DNA from: Siphonodentalium dalli
Taxonomy: Eukaryota; Mollusca; Scaphopoda; Gadilida; Siphonodentaliidae
Assembly (NCBI GenBank): GCA_032622095.1
Contig: CP136063.1
Coordinates: 31,064,987 to 31,128,986 of the forward strand
Direction of reading: 5' to 3'
Length of the DNA stretch: 64,000 nucleotides
Of this stretch, positions 35,393 to 47,415 are shown piece after piece. Made by a program: the position numbers and the translations under genes. Position 1 is the stretch's first letter, and every line of letters begins with the position of its first letter. The notes below the pieces were generated by a model. It was given only the letters and a program-made list of their open reading frames with translations, was not told where the DNA came from and did not search any database.

Positions 35393-35920
35393 TTAAAGAT
35401 GGATTATCTCTTTAAATAACAAATTGTAAATAGTTGCGTGGGTATAAAATAATAGATATGAACTGAAGACCTATGTCCGGAAAAGCTTCTATCAATAAAT
35501 ATTGATTTTATTTCGAATATTAAATCGGGCCCATTTATGTTACTATTTTTAGAACCGACCATTCGGATGAGACCGTATTGCGATGTAGAGCACTGGGCTG
35601 TTCCTACGGCTACGCAACGAATGTCAAATGTCACAGATTGATTGTTTGTATTGTCTTGTTCCACAGATATAAGCGATAATGAGTATAATTAACGTTTATT
35701 TGTGACAAAATTGCACAATATAATTTCTGGTCTATGTTAACAGTAACCACTATTGTTCGTTAGCTGAACAAACACAACAATTTAGACCAGAAAATATTCG
35801 AAATAAAATTAATATTAATCGATAGAAGCATTTCCGGACAGGAGTCTTCGATTCAAATATAATATTTTATACCCCGGTAACTATATAATACATGTTTACG
35901 AAGAGATAATCCACCTTTAA
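35393..35920 (-). mobile_element. MITE-1, full length (528 bp), with empty site in arm 1
   Basis: Flanks are CCAAGGTGCGC-TTAA and TTAA-CTGTTTTAACGAG; arm 1 at 31072 reads the same flanks joined at one TTAA. This fixes the element's length, its TTAA target duplication and its insertion after the inverted duplication. The 86-codon frame is open. Confidence 0.95.
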
Positions 35921-37284
35921 CTGTTTTAACGAGTTTACAAAAGACTGTGATGTTAACCAGAATAACATTGATTAGAAACATATGCTTCAGATAGAGGATG
36001 CAGCATGGTCAATTTCGTATCATTTAATAACACGCTTGTTGTTAAAATTCGCGGCACTGACGACGTAATGGTTTCTTTTGGCATTGTATTCGTTTCTTTG
36101 GATTGTATTTGTATTTTTGATAAAACAAAATATTGTAATAATCTATATATTGCAATATTTCATAATTTTCATGTATTTGGCGGACATTTTTACGGCCATC
36201 TTTATAATCAAGCATGGAAAATTTGAAACATAGTTCGACCCACATAATTATACTATAAGATTCCTATCATAAAATTGACATATTAAACTTCAATTCGAGA
36301 AAGTTATTAACCGATTAAATTAAATACCGAAATCCGGTAGCCATCTTGGACGCCATCTTGGATTTCTCAAAATGCTCAAGGGTGAGACGTCCACACCACC
36401 CTAGAAATCATTACAGAGACCCTCCCCATGAATAATCAGCAAAGAAACAAACTATAACAGAGAATTTTGGGTTGCCCCCTACTTCCGCTGGACTTCCAAT
36501 GGGTTCTATTTCACATCAAATAAATTAATTAGCAAACGGTGATTCGAGAATTTCTTTAGGTACGATCTGGTCTTCTATAGTTCAAGAGTTTTGATATGTT
36601 AATTATAGTATAAATTGTCTCGCCTTTTCATTGGTTTAAATTGACGCACCCCCTTTTTCGCGGGAATTTCTAATTGCCTTTGTTAATTTTTATCATTATA
36701 TTGATATTTTCTTCTGAGGCTACAAGTTTGAAAACTTTCCCACCCTCCCATCCCTTCAGAAAAGAATGATGTCTTTCCTACTTTGCAGGCGGGTTGAAAT
36801 AAATCGAATGACTGTTGATGTGTACAGTGTTGTCTGGCATGTGTTTTGTCCATGTATGCATATGTTCTATTTATTAACTTGCATGTTTGTCTTGAATTAA
36901 TTTATTTTCTGTTATTAAATTTAGAAGAATTTTATTTTTCCTCGAACCCTTGGGTAATTATCAGAAACATAATTTCACAGTATTCGCTGAAGTATTCAAA
37001 CAATTGAACCACTGTATTGTTCCATTTGAGACATGTGACTCTCAACCACCCGTTAGTGTAGACTCACATGTAGGCTGTGTATTCATCTATCGTTTCGTGA
37101 ATGGCGCTTATAAACACAACCACATATTTAGACGCACGTTTATTCAACATAATATGATATTTCCCTCTTCCTTTGTTCGAGTGATACTTGATCCTTCATT
37201 AACTTGAACTACATAATTAACAATTACACTGTGCTAATGGAATTCGGTTCGAATTATATTGGATGACCTATATATATTGATATA
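35921..37284. other. Non-coding part of arm 2 and ZNF-F upstream block
   Basis: Mirror of 29712-31071: repeat R2 at about 36100-36220, AT-rich sequence, then the shared ZNF upstream block (about 37035-37284, here in plus-gene orientation: GACTCACATGTAGGC, ACACAACCACATATTTAGAC, GTGATACTTGATCC). Confidence 0.6.
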
Positions 37285-38429
37285 TTGATTATGGGAGATG
37301 CTACCCTCAATGATGATGAGACCGGCGCCAACACAGGAAATAAACAACATCATTGTGACGTATGTGGGAAATGGTTCACCCAATCAAAAAGCTTGGTGAC
37401 ACATAAGAAAATCCACACCGGAGATAAGCCTTATTGGTGTGATATATGCGGGAAATCTTTTAATCAATCGGGCAACTTGGTGAAGCATAAGAGAATACAC
37501 CATGGAGATAAGCACTACGATTGTGATATATGTGGGAAATCATTTAACTACACGAGCGACTTGGTGACACATAAGAGAATCCATACTGGAGATAAGCCTT
37601 ACCGTTGTGATATATGTGGGAAATCTTTAATCAATCGGGCAACTTGGTGAAACATAAGAGAATACACCATGGAGATAAGCACTACGATTGTGATATATGT
37701 GGGAAATCATTTAACTACACGAGCGACTTGGTGACACATAAGAAAATCCACACCGGAGATAAGCCTTATTGGTGTGATATATGCGGGAAATCTTTTAATC
37801 AATCGGGCAACTTGGTGAAACATAAGAGAATACACCATGGAGATAAGCACTACGATTGTGATATATGTGGGAAATCATTTAACTACACGAGCGACTTGGT
37901 GACACATAAGAAAATCCACACCGGAGATAAGCCTTATTGGTGTGATATATGCGGGAAATCTTTTAATCAATCGGGCAACTTGGTGAAACATAAGAGAATA
38001 CACCATGGAGATAAGCACTACGATTGTGATATATGTGGGAAATCATTTAACTACACGAGCGACTTGGTGACACATAAGAGAATCCATACTGGAGATAAGC
38101 CTTACCGTTGTGATATATGTGGGAAATCATTTAGTCAGTTGAGCAGCGTGGTGAATCATAAGAGAATCCATACTGGAGATAAGCCTTACCATTGTGATAT
38201 ATGCGGGAAATCATTTAGTAGATCGAGCAACTTGGTGACACATAAGAGAATCCACATCGGAGATAAACCATATTGTTGTGATATATGTGGGAACTCATTT
38301 AATCGGTCGAGCTACTTGGTGGCACATAAGAGAATCCACACCGGAGATAAGCCTTACCTTTGTGATATATGCGGGAAATCGTTCACTCAATCGAGCGCAT
38401 TGGTTAAACATAAGAGGATCCACACTTGA
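37285..38429 (+). pseudogene. ZNF-F: remodelled, frameshifted C2H2 gene
   Basis: Inverted duplicate of ZNF-E. Frame 1 (37285-37650) has the MIMGDATLNDDE leader and fingers 1-3, then a 1 bp loss (GGGAAATCTTTAATC in place of GGGAAATCTTTTAATC) at about 37627 shifts it to a stop. Frame 2 (from 37614) continues to 38429 with nine more finger units. A two-finger module of 168 bp (NQSGNL finger followed by NYTSDL finger) occurs four times. Relative to ZNF-E, fingers 2 and 3 are fused, finger 5 is lost, and fingers 8 and 11 are fused with 9 and 10 deleted. Probably non-functional because of the frameshift. Confidence 0.85.
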
Positions 38430-38749
38430 TATAAGCCGATGTGAGATATGTTGGGAATAATTTTTCCAATCGAGCAATTTAGCAACACATAAAAGAATCC
38501 ACACTGGGGATAAAACCACATACATCTCTCCATATGTAGTTTCTGGAATTTAATATGTTCGTCGCAGGACAATTGGAAATAATCTTAGATTCTGATGACA
38601 GCAAAAAAGAGGGCGGAATGAATATTCTTTGTAACTATAAACAATATGATTAGAAGGCCTCCCTCGAATTATGTACAACATGGATTCCGCGCATAGAGTT
38701 TGGTCAAAGCTCATGGGATGATAACCCCAGTGTAACCGATTACACAGGG

Positions 38750-39465
38750 AGGTTCTGCCAAAAAGGGGAACACCGATGTACCTAGGGCGGATCTGCCCGA
38801 CAGATGAACAATCACTGTAACACCTATGTACATAGGGAGGTTCTGCCAGGCAGCTGAACAATCACTCTAACATCGATGTACCTAGGGAGATTCTGTCGCC
38901 AAATAGAGGAACAATCACTCTAACATCGATGTACCTAGGGAGGTTCTGTTCTGCCAGACAGCTGAACAATCACTGTAACATCGATGTTCCTAGGGAGATT
39001 CTGTCGCAAAATAGAGGAACAATCACTGTAACACCGATGCAGTGTGCAGTGGATTCCGCACATACAGTTTAGTCAAAGCTCATGGGAAATAACCCCAGTG
39101 GCACCGATTACATAGGGATGTTCTGCCAGACAGCTGAACAATGACTGTAACACCGGTGTACATAGGGATGTTCTGCTATACAGACGAACATTCACTCTAA
39201 CATCGATGAACATAGGGAGGCTCTGTCAGACAGCTGAACAATCACTGTAACATCGATGTACCGTACCTAGGGAGGTTCTGCCAGACAGATGAACAATCAC
39301 TGTAACACCGATGTACCTATGGAGGTTCTGTTAGGCAGAGGAACAATCACTGTAACATCGATGTACATAGGGAGGCTCTGTCAGACAGCTGAACAATCAC
39401 TGTAACACCGATGTACCTATGGAGGTTCTGTTATGCAGAGGAACAATCACTGTAACAGGTAATCC
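38750..39465. repeat. Minisatellite, ~50 bp unit (arm 2)
   Basis: Inverse of the arm 1 array with more units (about thirteen): TAGGGAGGTTCTGCCAGACA and GCTGAACAATCACTGTAACA. Extra units show array growth after duplication. Confidence 0.85.
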
Positions 39466-40014
39466 AACAAAACTGGGATGTGACAAAAGTTCTCTGTTAA
39501 AGTTTTTTTCTCTGATAATAATTTATCACTGAGGTATCTTTATTGATATCCCGGTTGATGTAGATGTGTAACCTTTGGGGAACTATTTTTATTCAAGATG
39601 GCCGCTGAGTACCAAAATTCGTAAAATTGTTTGTATATGTCGATCATGCCAGTGGCAATTCCGTATCAATAACACTATTTTTTACATTAATGATGTGATA
39701 TAATACTTGTATTATGATATAAAGTAACAAATAAAATGAACTGGACAAAATCAGTGACAAATACTCGAGATGGCTGCCAAAATAGCCGCTCTAGTTCTAC
39801 CCATAACTCTTGCAGTACTATCAAGACAGTGCTACCTATATATAACCCCATTCTCTAGAATAGAATCCTAGTCATTTATCCGACAATTGCATTTATATAA
39901 ACTGTATGCCAAAATGCACGAACACTTTGATTTTAGCGTGATGCGGATTATGTATAATCGTCTATGACCATAACGCATGCAGGTTGTCTCAATGGCCACG
40001 TCATTTAAATACCA

Positions 40015-40096
40015 TTAAAGATAGATTATCTCTTTAAATAACAAATTCTAAATAGTTGCGTGTGTATAAAGTAATAGATATAAACTGAAGACCCAT
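40015..40096 (-). mobile_element. MITE-1 right-end fragment
   Basis: TTAA-AGATAGATTATCTCTTT to GAAGACCCATG, then cut where the 4.76 kb foldback element starts. The rest of this MITE-1 does not reappear on the far side of that element. Confidence 0.75.
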
Positions 40097-40325
40097 GTGT
40101 TACGCCAGCTTTTGAAGTAATTACCACTTTTGAAGTAGGTCTCCACTTTTGAAGTAAAAAACGCCAGCTTTTGAAGTAACTCACCACTTTTGTAATAAAA
40201 TCGCCAGCTTTTGTAGTAAAGTGAGGTCTCCGCTTTTGAAGTAAAAAACGCCAGCTTTTGTAGTAAAAAAACTAGGTCTCCACTTTTGAAGTAACAAAAT
40301 TACAGCTTTTGAAGTAAACTGACTC
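40097..40325. repeat. Subterminal motif array, left
   Basis: About ten copies of CTTTTGAAGTAA or CTTTTGTAGTAA, alternating GCCAG- and CCA- prefixes, separated by GGTCTCC or AAAACG spacers. Typical of transposase-binding arrays, by analogy only. Confidence 0.8.
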
Positions 40326-40329
40326 AATA

Positions 40330-41330
40330 AATTTTGACGGGCGCTGAACGATTTTCATGACAAAGTCAACCCGATAATCAATAGTGGCTATCGCCCATAC
40401 GAGTGTGACGTGGTTTGAATAGCTTTCAGTCATGCCAACACAATCGCCCATACACGTGTGACGTGTACCAAAAGGCACTTAGTGAGTCCGGTTCCGTGAC
40501 AAAAGATTCCACACAGGTAATCGACCATACGAGTGTGACGTGGTTTGAATAGCCTCCAATCGTACCAACACAAGAGAAATCACACAGCCAATCGCCCATA
40601 CACGTGTGACTTGTACCAAAAGGCACTTAGTGAGTCCGGTTCCGTGACAAAAGAATCCACACCGGTAATCGACCATATGCATGTGACGAGGTTCGAATAT
40701 CCTTCAGTCATACCAACACAAGAGAAATCACACAGTCAATCGCCCATACGCGTGTGACGTGTACCAAAAGGCACTTAGAGAGTCCGGTTCCGTGACAAAA
40801 GAATCCACACAGGTGATCGACCATACGAGTGTGACGTGGTTTGAATAGCTTTGAGTCATACCAACACAAGATAAATCATACAGTCAATCGCCCATACATG
40901 TGTGACTTGTACCAAAAGGCACTTAGTGAGTCCGGTTCCGTGACAAAAGAATCCACACCCGTAATCGACCATATGCATGTGACGTGGTTCGAATAGCGTT
41001 CAGTCATAACAGCAGAAGATAATTTATAGAGTCAATCGCCCATATAAGTGTGACGTGTACCGAACGGCATTTAGTGAGTCCGTTTTTCTGCCAAAGCATA
41101 TGAACACACATAGGTGATCAATCATACGAGTTACGAGTATATAAGATTGTTCCCAGTCAGCCTGACAACCCACACTATTGAATGCCCTTACAAGTGCGAC
41201 CGTTGTCAGAAGAAGTTCGATGTTACATTGAGTCAGACAAGACTGAAGACGTTTTGTCAGTCCAGTAACATGACGACATATATAGTTTCTCGAAATTAGG
41301 TGATGTATTAGTTCCAACGGAAAATAGTTG
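40330..41330 (+). pseudogene. Decayed C2H2 array, left arm
   Basis: Repeating blocks of about 150 bp read RPYTCDLYQKALSESGSVTK, then ESTP and PYECDV-like pieces. The Cys pair, hydrophobic and linker positions of C2H2 fingers are visible but the His pair and frame are mostly lost. Near 41180 a clearer unit reads YKCDRCQKKFDV. The consensus differs from the TGDKP family of ZNF-A to ZNF-G, so this is an older, separate ZNF lineage. Confidence 0.55.
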
Positions 41331-42008
41331 GTATATTTATTATTGGCCTCACTTTTAATTGCATATTCGTACCCTCGAAATTAGGTGACCCGACGCGTTA
41401 GGGACAGCAGAAAATGTTTGGTTTATTAGATTCGTCTCTGGAAGGCGACATTAACAACAATTTTCAATCATTAAAATTATGTCACATAACCGAAGTATTA
41501 TAACTACGTCAAACGTGGCCAGCTATAAAACACGGGAGCCAGTAATGTGTTGTATGGAAACCATTGGGTTCACATACACTCTGATGATTGAGTATATAAA
41601 ATAACGGATTCGGTGGCATTATGTCGCTATACAGGGAAAGTTAAACTTTCAAATCTCAATGTTCTTGATGCTAAAAGGTTCAGTCTCCTTTCAAAATTTA
41701 TTCAACACAATATACGAATACAATTAATTATTCTATTGTCAATTGTCAGGCACAGCAATACAAAATGAAACGCATAACAAAATTAAGAATGAATGGAACG
41801 ATGTTGTTGATGTTGTTAAATAATAATTAGTCAAATTTATCCTCAACCTCCCCTTAGACGCTATATTTATTGAATAGATATGTATAATATTGTATAGCTT
41901 GATCCCTTATCGCCTCTCATCCACATCAACAATTCTGCTATCTGAATCTGTTTTGTTTATTATGGTCAATAAATGAAATCAATATTCTATCATGAAGACA
42001 ATATATGA

Positions 42009-42132
42009 TGGTATACATATTTACTATTGCTATGTTGCACCTATCAATTGGGGTCAGACTAAGTGGTGTATGGTATACATATTTACTATTGCTATGTTGC
42101 ACCTATCAATTGGGGTCAGACTAAGTGGTGTA
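42009..42132. repeat. 62 bp tandem duplication
   Basis: Two identical units starting TGGTATACATATTTACTATT in the loop of the foldback element. Confidence 0.9.
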
Positions 42133-43261
42133 TTATAGTCAGGGAAGGTTGAGGTGTCCCACGGACTGATAACTTAACATAAAAACAATGGTGAATTATT
42201 TTGAGATATCACTGGTCGATCATGATTGATATCTAGATCTACAATGTAGATCATAATTACTACTCCCCTCATTTTCAACTACGTTAGTTATAAACGCCCA
42301 GACCGTGCGCTGCTCGCAATGTGGTAACCCCTTTCCAAAAAAAAAAACTAAATACCAAATGCAGAACAAAATTACGACAATGAATTTATTGATATACTGC
42401 AAACCATCGGTGCACGCTGGGATTGATGAGCAATTATGTATAACACAAAATAGAATATATGCCAGTCCCTTCCCAATAGTATTGCCCTCGACTTACCAGC
42501 AACTTACCGTAACATACCTGCCCTATTCAGGGCAACACCAGTTACTGGCGATTGTGGCCAATGTTGACACCTCCCACTCGCAGAGGACTCACATTCAACA
42601 ATGCAATCGCAGGCATAGCTACCACATGGTGTAATACACGCTCGGAACACGGGCTCCACTGGCCGCCATGGAGAATCACCACAGCATAACGCCTGAACAT
42701 TAAATGTTATGATAAAACATTACAACTGTAGCGCCCAAAGAGGCCGGATCTACACAGCGATATGGTATGCGATTTTCTTGTTATCCTGTTCCCTCTTTTG
42801 AAGGTTCTAGAGCTGTCACGAAGTCTCGAACGATATAACACAATCCCGTAACAGACGTGAGTATGTTCAATAATTTAGTTTGTAATTCCAGGAACCATTA
42901 TCTCTCGTTATTAAAGTGTCCAAAGGAGATTGTATTTCAGTTGTAAATTGAATGAACATCTTTGACTTATTATTATGTAGCACGTGCATGATAATATTAT
43001 TCTAACTGGGACAATGACTCGTGAAATTATGCAGAATCGGTGTCTTGTTGTATGACATTCTTAATCACCTGACATCTGGACTTTCGTCCTTTGTTTCATA
43101 GTTGGCCAATCAGAATGAACCACGTTAAGAAAATGGACTTATTTATCATTATTGATAATCGACTATAAAATTACAAAAAGGAGACTGAACCTTTTGGCAC
43201 CAGGAACATTGCGAATTGGAAGTTTGACATAGGGCTGTTCTTCCAAAGAAGAGCACAAATA

Positions 43262-44580
43262 GACCAACTATTTTCCGTTGTAACTGATACTTTTGTCACG
43301 TCCCCCAATTTTGAGGAAATGTACATGTTGCCATGTTACTGTACTGACAGAACGTCTTCAGACACACATCTTGTCACCAGCGTGGATTCTCTTATATATT
43401 GTAAGACTCACGGTCATGGCGAACTTCTTCTAACAAACGTCGCACCCATAAGGCCGGTCACCAGTGTGGATCGCCAGGTTGACGGACAGACTGGGAACAA
43501 CATTGCATACCCGTATGATTGACCACCTATGTGTGTTCTCATGTGCTTAGGCAAGGAACCGGACTAACTAAATGCCTTTCTGGTACACGTCACACGTGTA
43601 TGGGCGATTGACTGTGTGATTTCTCTGGCGTTGGTATGATTGGAGGATATTCAAACCACGTCACACTCGTATGGTCGATCACCTGTGTGGATTCTTTTGT
43701 CACGGAACCGGACTCACTAAGTGCCTTTTTGTACAAGTCACACGTGTATGGGCGATTGACTGAGATTTCTCTTGTGTTGGTATGATTGGAGCCTATTCAA
43801 ACCACGTCACACTCGTATGGTCGATTACCTGTGTGGATTCTTTTTGTCACGGAACCGGACTTACTAATTGCCTTTTGGTACACGTCACACGTCTATGGAC
43901 GATTGACTGTGATTTCTCGTGATGGTATAACTGAAAGCTATTCAAACCACGTCACACTCGTATGGCCGATTACCGGTGTATATTATTTTGTCACGGAACC
44001 GGACTCACTAACTGCCTTTTTATACACGTCACACGTGTATGTGCGATTGACTGTGATTTCTCTTGTGTTCGTATGATTGGAGGCTATTCAAACCACGTCA
44101 CACTCGTATGGTCGATCACTTGTGTGGAATATTTTGTCACGGAACCGGACTCACTAAGTGCCTTTTGGTACAAGTCACACGTGTATGGGCGATTGACTGT
44201 ATGATTTATCTTGTGTTGGTATGACTCAAAGCTATTCAAACCACGTCACACTCGTATGGTCGATCACCTGTGTGGATTCTTTTGTCACGGAACCAGACTA
44301 TATAAGTGGCTTTTGGTACACGTCACACGCGTATGGGCGATTGACTGTGTGATTTCTCTTGTGTTGGTATGACTGAAGGATATTCGAACCTCGTCACATG
44401 CATATGGTCGATTACCGGTGTGGATTCTTTTGTCACGGAACCGGACTCACTAAGTGCCTTTTGGTACACGTCACACGTGTATGGGCGATTGACTGTGATT
44501 TCTCTTGTGTTGGCATGACTGAAAGCTATTCAAACCACGTCACACTCGTATGGGCGATAGCCACTATTGATTATCGGGTT
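43262..44580 (-). pseudogene. Decayed C2H2 array, right arm
   Basis: Inverse of the left arm. On the minus strand near 43380-43480 it reads NLAIHTGDRPYGCDVC, a stop, KKFAMTVSL, and YKRIHAGDK: a clear finger with one stop and a His-to-Tyr change. Further out are the same ~150 bp blocks with GGTTCCGTGACAAAA. Confidence 0.55.
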
Positions 44581-44630
44581 GACTTTGTCATGAAAATCGT
44601 TCAGCGCCCGTCAAAATTTATTGAGTCAGT

Positions 44631-44852
44631 TTACTTCAAAAGCTGTAATTTTGTTACTTCAAAAGTGGAGACCTAGTTTTTTTACTACAAAAGCTGGCGT
44701 TTTTTACTTCAAAAGCGGAGACCTCACTTTACTACAAAAGCTGGCGATTTTATTACAAAAGTGGTGAGTTACTTCAAAAGCTGGCGTTTTTTACTTCAAA
44801 AGTAGAGACCTACTTCAAAAGTGGTCAGTTACTTCAAAATCTGGCGTAACAC
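44631..44852. repeat. Subterminal motif array, right
   Basis: Inverse of the left array: TTACTTCAAAAG repeats with GGAGACCT spacers, ending TCTGGCGTAACAC. Confidence 0.8.
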
Positions 44853-47040
44853 GCGAGTCATTGTAGAAAAGAGTTGAAAATTTCATGTCTCACCCATCAT
44901 TACTTGGTAACTTTAAGTACGTGTTTTCATTGTCTGATTTTCCAACAATCAGTAGGAATATTTTTGTTTACACCTACGGTATCATATTTTTTCAACTTTA
45001 GACTTTAGTAAAAATTGTTGTCTGAAATGAACACCATTTTGGAAATGTTCCAGTCTTATTCAATTTGGAAATTGCCAACAGTTGAAAAGCCTGGGTGCCG
45101 GTTGGAAAGTTTCAATGCAAGGGGGGGGGTGCAAATGGAAACTCGCGAAGGAGTTTGGTGTCTGGTTCAAGAGGAAATTCAACGTTGACACACCATAACA
45201 AAGACCATGTAGCCACGTCACTGATTCGGAGACCATAAATAGGTACATGTACATGTTTCAGAACCTAAAAACTTCCCCGGGAATCATACTCGAAAGATCA
45301 GATAGACCCTTTCACACCTCAATATAAGCCCCCCCTCTCCGATTAAGTATGTACTGGTAATCACACAAGAATGGCCTGGTTGACAAAATATTGATACATT
45401 GGCGTCATATGCTCTGGTAAGTACTTTCCATTGTCATTTTCCAGCTGTTTTAAATTTTTCGCACAGAAGTGAAACGAACGCTCTTTATTTATAACATATC
45501 AGGAATATATAGACAAACACGGAACGCTCCGTGTAAATAGCTGATTTTTTGTTGGGACCCAAACATCGTATTCAATCTTGTATTTGTTATGACTTCAATG
45601 CATCTTTCTGTGACATTTATTTATCGACCTATTTCGATACGGGGAAAAATCCACAAGAGAATATTATTAGGTGTGTATTTTGGAGCGCAAACCGACAAGT
45701 GGATTCAAGGTACCGGTTGGAAAATACCGAATTAAGGGGAGGTTGTTCGAATATAGTTACTTAGCATTACATTTTGGCAAACTCCATGCATAAATCAATC
45801 TCCTACATAACAGGGCGACAGACACAGTAGCGAGGGGACTGAACTCTGGTTTGCAGCTTGAGCATTTTCTTCAACGAAAGGGGGTGCTGCAATCGTAAAT
45901 TCCTATTCTGGCAGTACACGCACACCCCCCAACAACTATAAGCATTTAGCCTATTAGGGTATACAACTGAAAGTCGAACGGTGTCCACTGTCGTAGGCTG
46001 AACTTAGTTATCCATGGAAATCCATAACAAGGACGTGGCTGGATGGGTTTCAGCGTTGGGGAGGGGTGCAATGTGCATCCACTTTGGAATTTTCAACTGC
46101 AACCCCCTTTGGGGTTTGGTTTCCCCAAAAGTTACTGCCCCCACAGCCTAGATGTTAGCATTATTCTAAATGGATCAGTAGTATTGTTGCCACAACCAGA
46201 AGAGGAACGGAATACACTGAGAACATTTTGATATCCGAACCTGAAAATAGCTAACTCCTAACATCTAGACTGGCCTCAATAATTCCAACTGTTGGAAATT
46301 TCCAACCTGAGACCCCCCCCCCCACCCTAAGGTCGTAAAATGTCCAACTGATGCCATTTCAGTCAATTTTGTTTACCAAAAAGTCGGACAATGTGCAAAT
46401 GATGTTCCAAAAACAATTAATAATTGTTAGAAAATCAATATACGAGAACAATCTCAACCTATAATATTGTTGAATGTTGGTGTGACCGTGCGAAAGTTCC
46501 AATTAATGTTGTGTCATGTGTCATATCCAACTGTTGACAATTTTGACCAAAAATGTGGTAGGGTGGGGGATGTGAGACACCCGTGCAACACCCCTACCGC
46601 CATGTCCCTAAATCCATGCATTATCACACATGGATCGTGAAATTTAGATAGTAATTAAAATGACATTTTCTTCCTTATACAGTCGGATGCCATCACACGA
46701 AACTGACATGAATTTATTTGTTTTCGTTTCTGAGAATTGAAGGGTTAAACTTCAAATTCAAACTTTAAGTTGGTTGTGGAGGAAATGAATCCGACGACGC
46801 ACGCTTATCGTTTGAAATTCCATGTTATTCGGCATGATATTCTCAACTAAAGTACTTACCGGTACTTCTTCGGGTCCCTATAGCTGATGATGGTGTTCCG
46901 TGGTGCATTATCCAAATAATAATCCATTAAACCGAGAAGCTCACTCAGAGCACAAATGCAAGTTCAGTCAACAAACCAAAGCGTTATTTGAAAAAGAAAC
47001 ACGCGACCAGTTAAGGATGACGTTAAAATGACGTAATCGA
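44853..47040. other. No supported gene
   Basis: AT-rich with scattered C- and G-runs and recurrent AACTGTTGGAAATTTCCAAC-like phrases (for example at 46270-46310). Short open frames lack domains. Confidence 0.4.
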
Positions 47041-47415
47041 CCGATTTCTCCACACTATGGACAACGTTGGGCCATCCTTGGTCCAACGTCGACATCTAAC
47101 GCACCTACTAACCTCACATATCGCCTAGTGCGTTACGTTTTCAACGGCGGGCCAACGTTAAACCAGTGGTAAAACCAGCGTTGCCTCAACGTTGGTTGTC
47201 CAACGTCGGGCCGACGTAGCCATGTTTGAAACGCGCAAAATCTGACGCATGTCGACGTTGCGCCATCGTTGTACCAACCACAAAAAGCCGACGTTGCGCC
47301 AACGTAATTATTCCAACGCAAGTCGACGTCGGGCCATCGTCGTACCAACCACAAAAGCCGACGTTGGACTAACGTAATTATTCCAACGTTGGCCCAACGT
47401 ACGTGTGCTATCTGG
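47041..47415. repeat. ACGTTGG-rich palindromic repeat
   Basis: Dense CCAACGT and ACGTTGG half-sites in both orientations. A unit of about 72 bp containing AGCCGACGTTG, CCAACGTAATTATTCCAACG and GTACCAACCACAAA occurs about two and a half times. Open frames across it are by-products of the repeats. Confidence 0.65.

Larger units (their letters stand above)
34346..40018 (-). repeat. Large inverted duplication, arm 2
   Basis: Mirror of 27263-32192. Differences from arm 1: a MITE-1 at 35393-35920, a remodelled finger array in ZNF-F, a longer minisatellite and a ~70 bp deletion in the PIN-like gene. Ends at TTAA 40015-40018, where a MITE-1 end begins. Confidence 0.9.
40097..44852. mobile_element. 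4.76 kb foldback element with decayed ZNF arms
   Basis: Ends GTGTTACGCCAGCTTTTGAA and, inverted, TTCAAAATCTGGCGTAACAC. Each end starts with ~225 bp of CTTTTGAAGTAA-type repeats. Arms are about 1.6 kb (40097-41700 against 43165-44852) and include AAAAGGTTCAGTCTCCTTT at the inner edge. The loop (41700-43165) has no recognised gene. No target duplication found. Confidence 0.8.

Noticed and set aside
36005-36226. 73-codon frame mirrored at 30748-30951
   Set aside because: Present in both arms only because the DNA is duplicated; it overlaps repeat R2 and has no domain.
37440-38100. Possible CRISPR-like spacing of repeats
   Set aside because: The regular 84/168 bp period is coding zinc-finger sequence; no unique spacers, and the setting is eukaryotic.
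27263-40018. Palindrome as an assembly or chimera artefact
   Set aside because: Arms differ by a clean TTAA insertion, finger changes, minisatellite copy number and several indels; a sequencing foldback would be near identical. Long reads would settle it.
43786-44204. Frames rich in SYSNHVTLVW and SHVYGR repeats
   Set aside because: Wrong-frame or wrong-strand reading of the decayed finger arrays in the foldback element.
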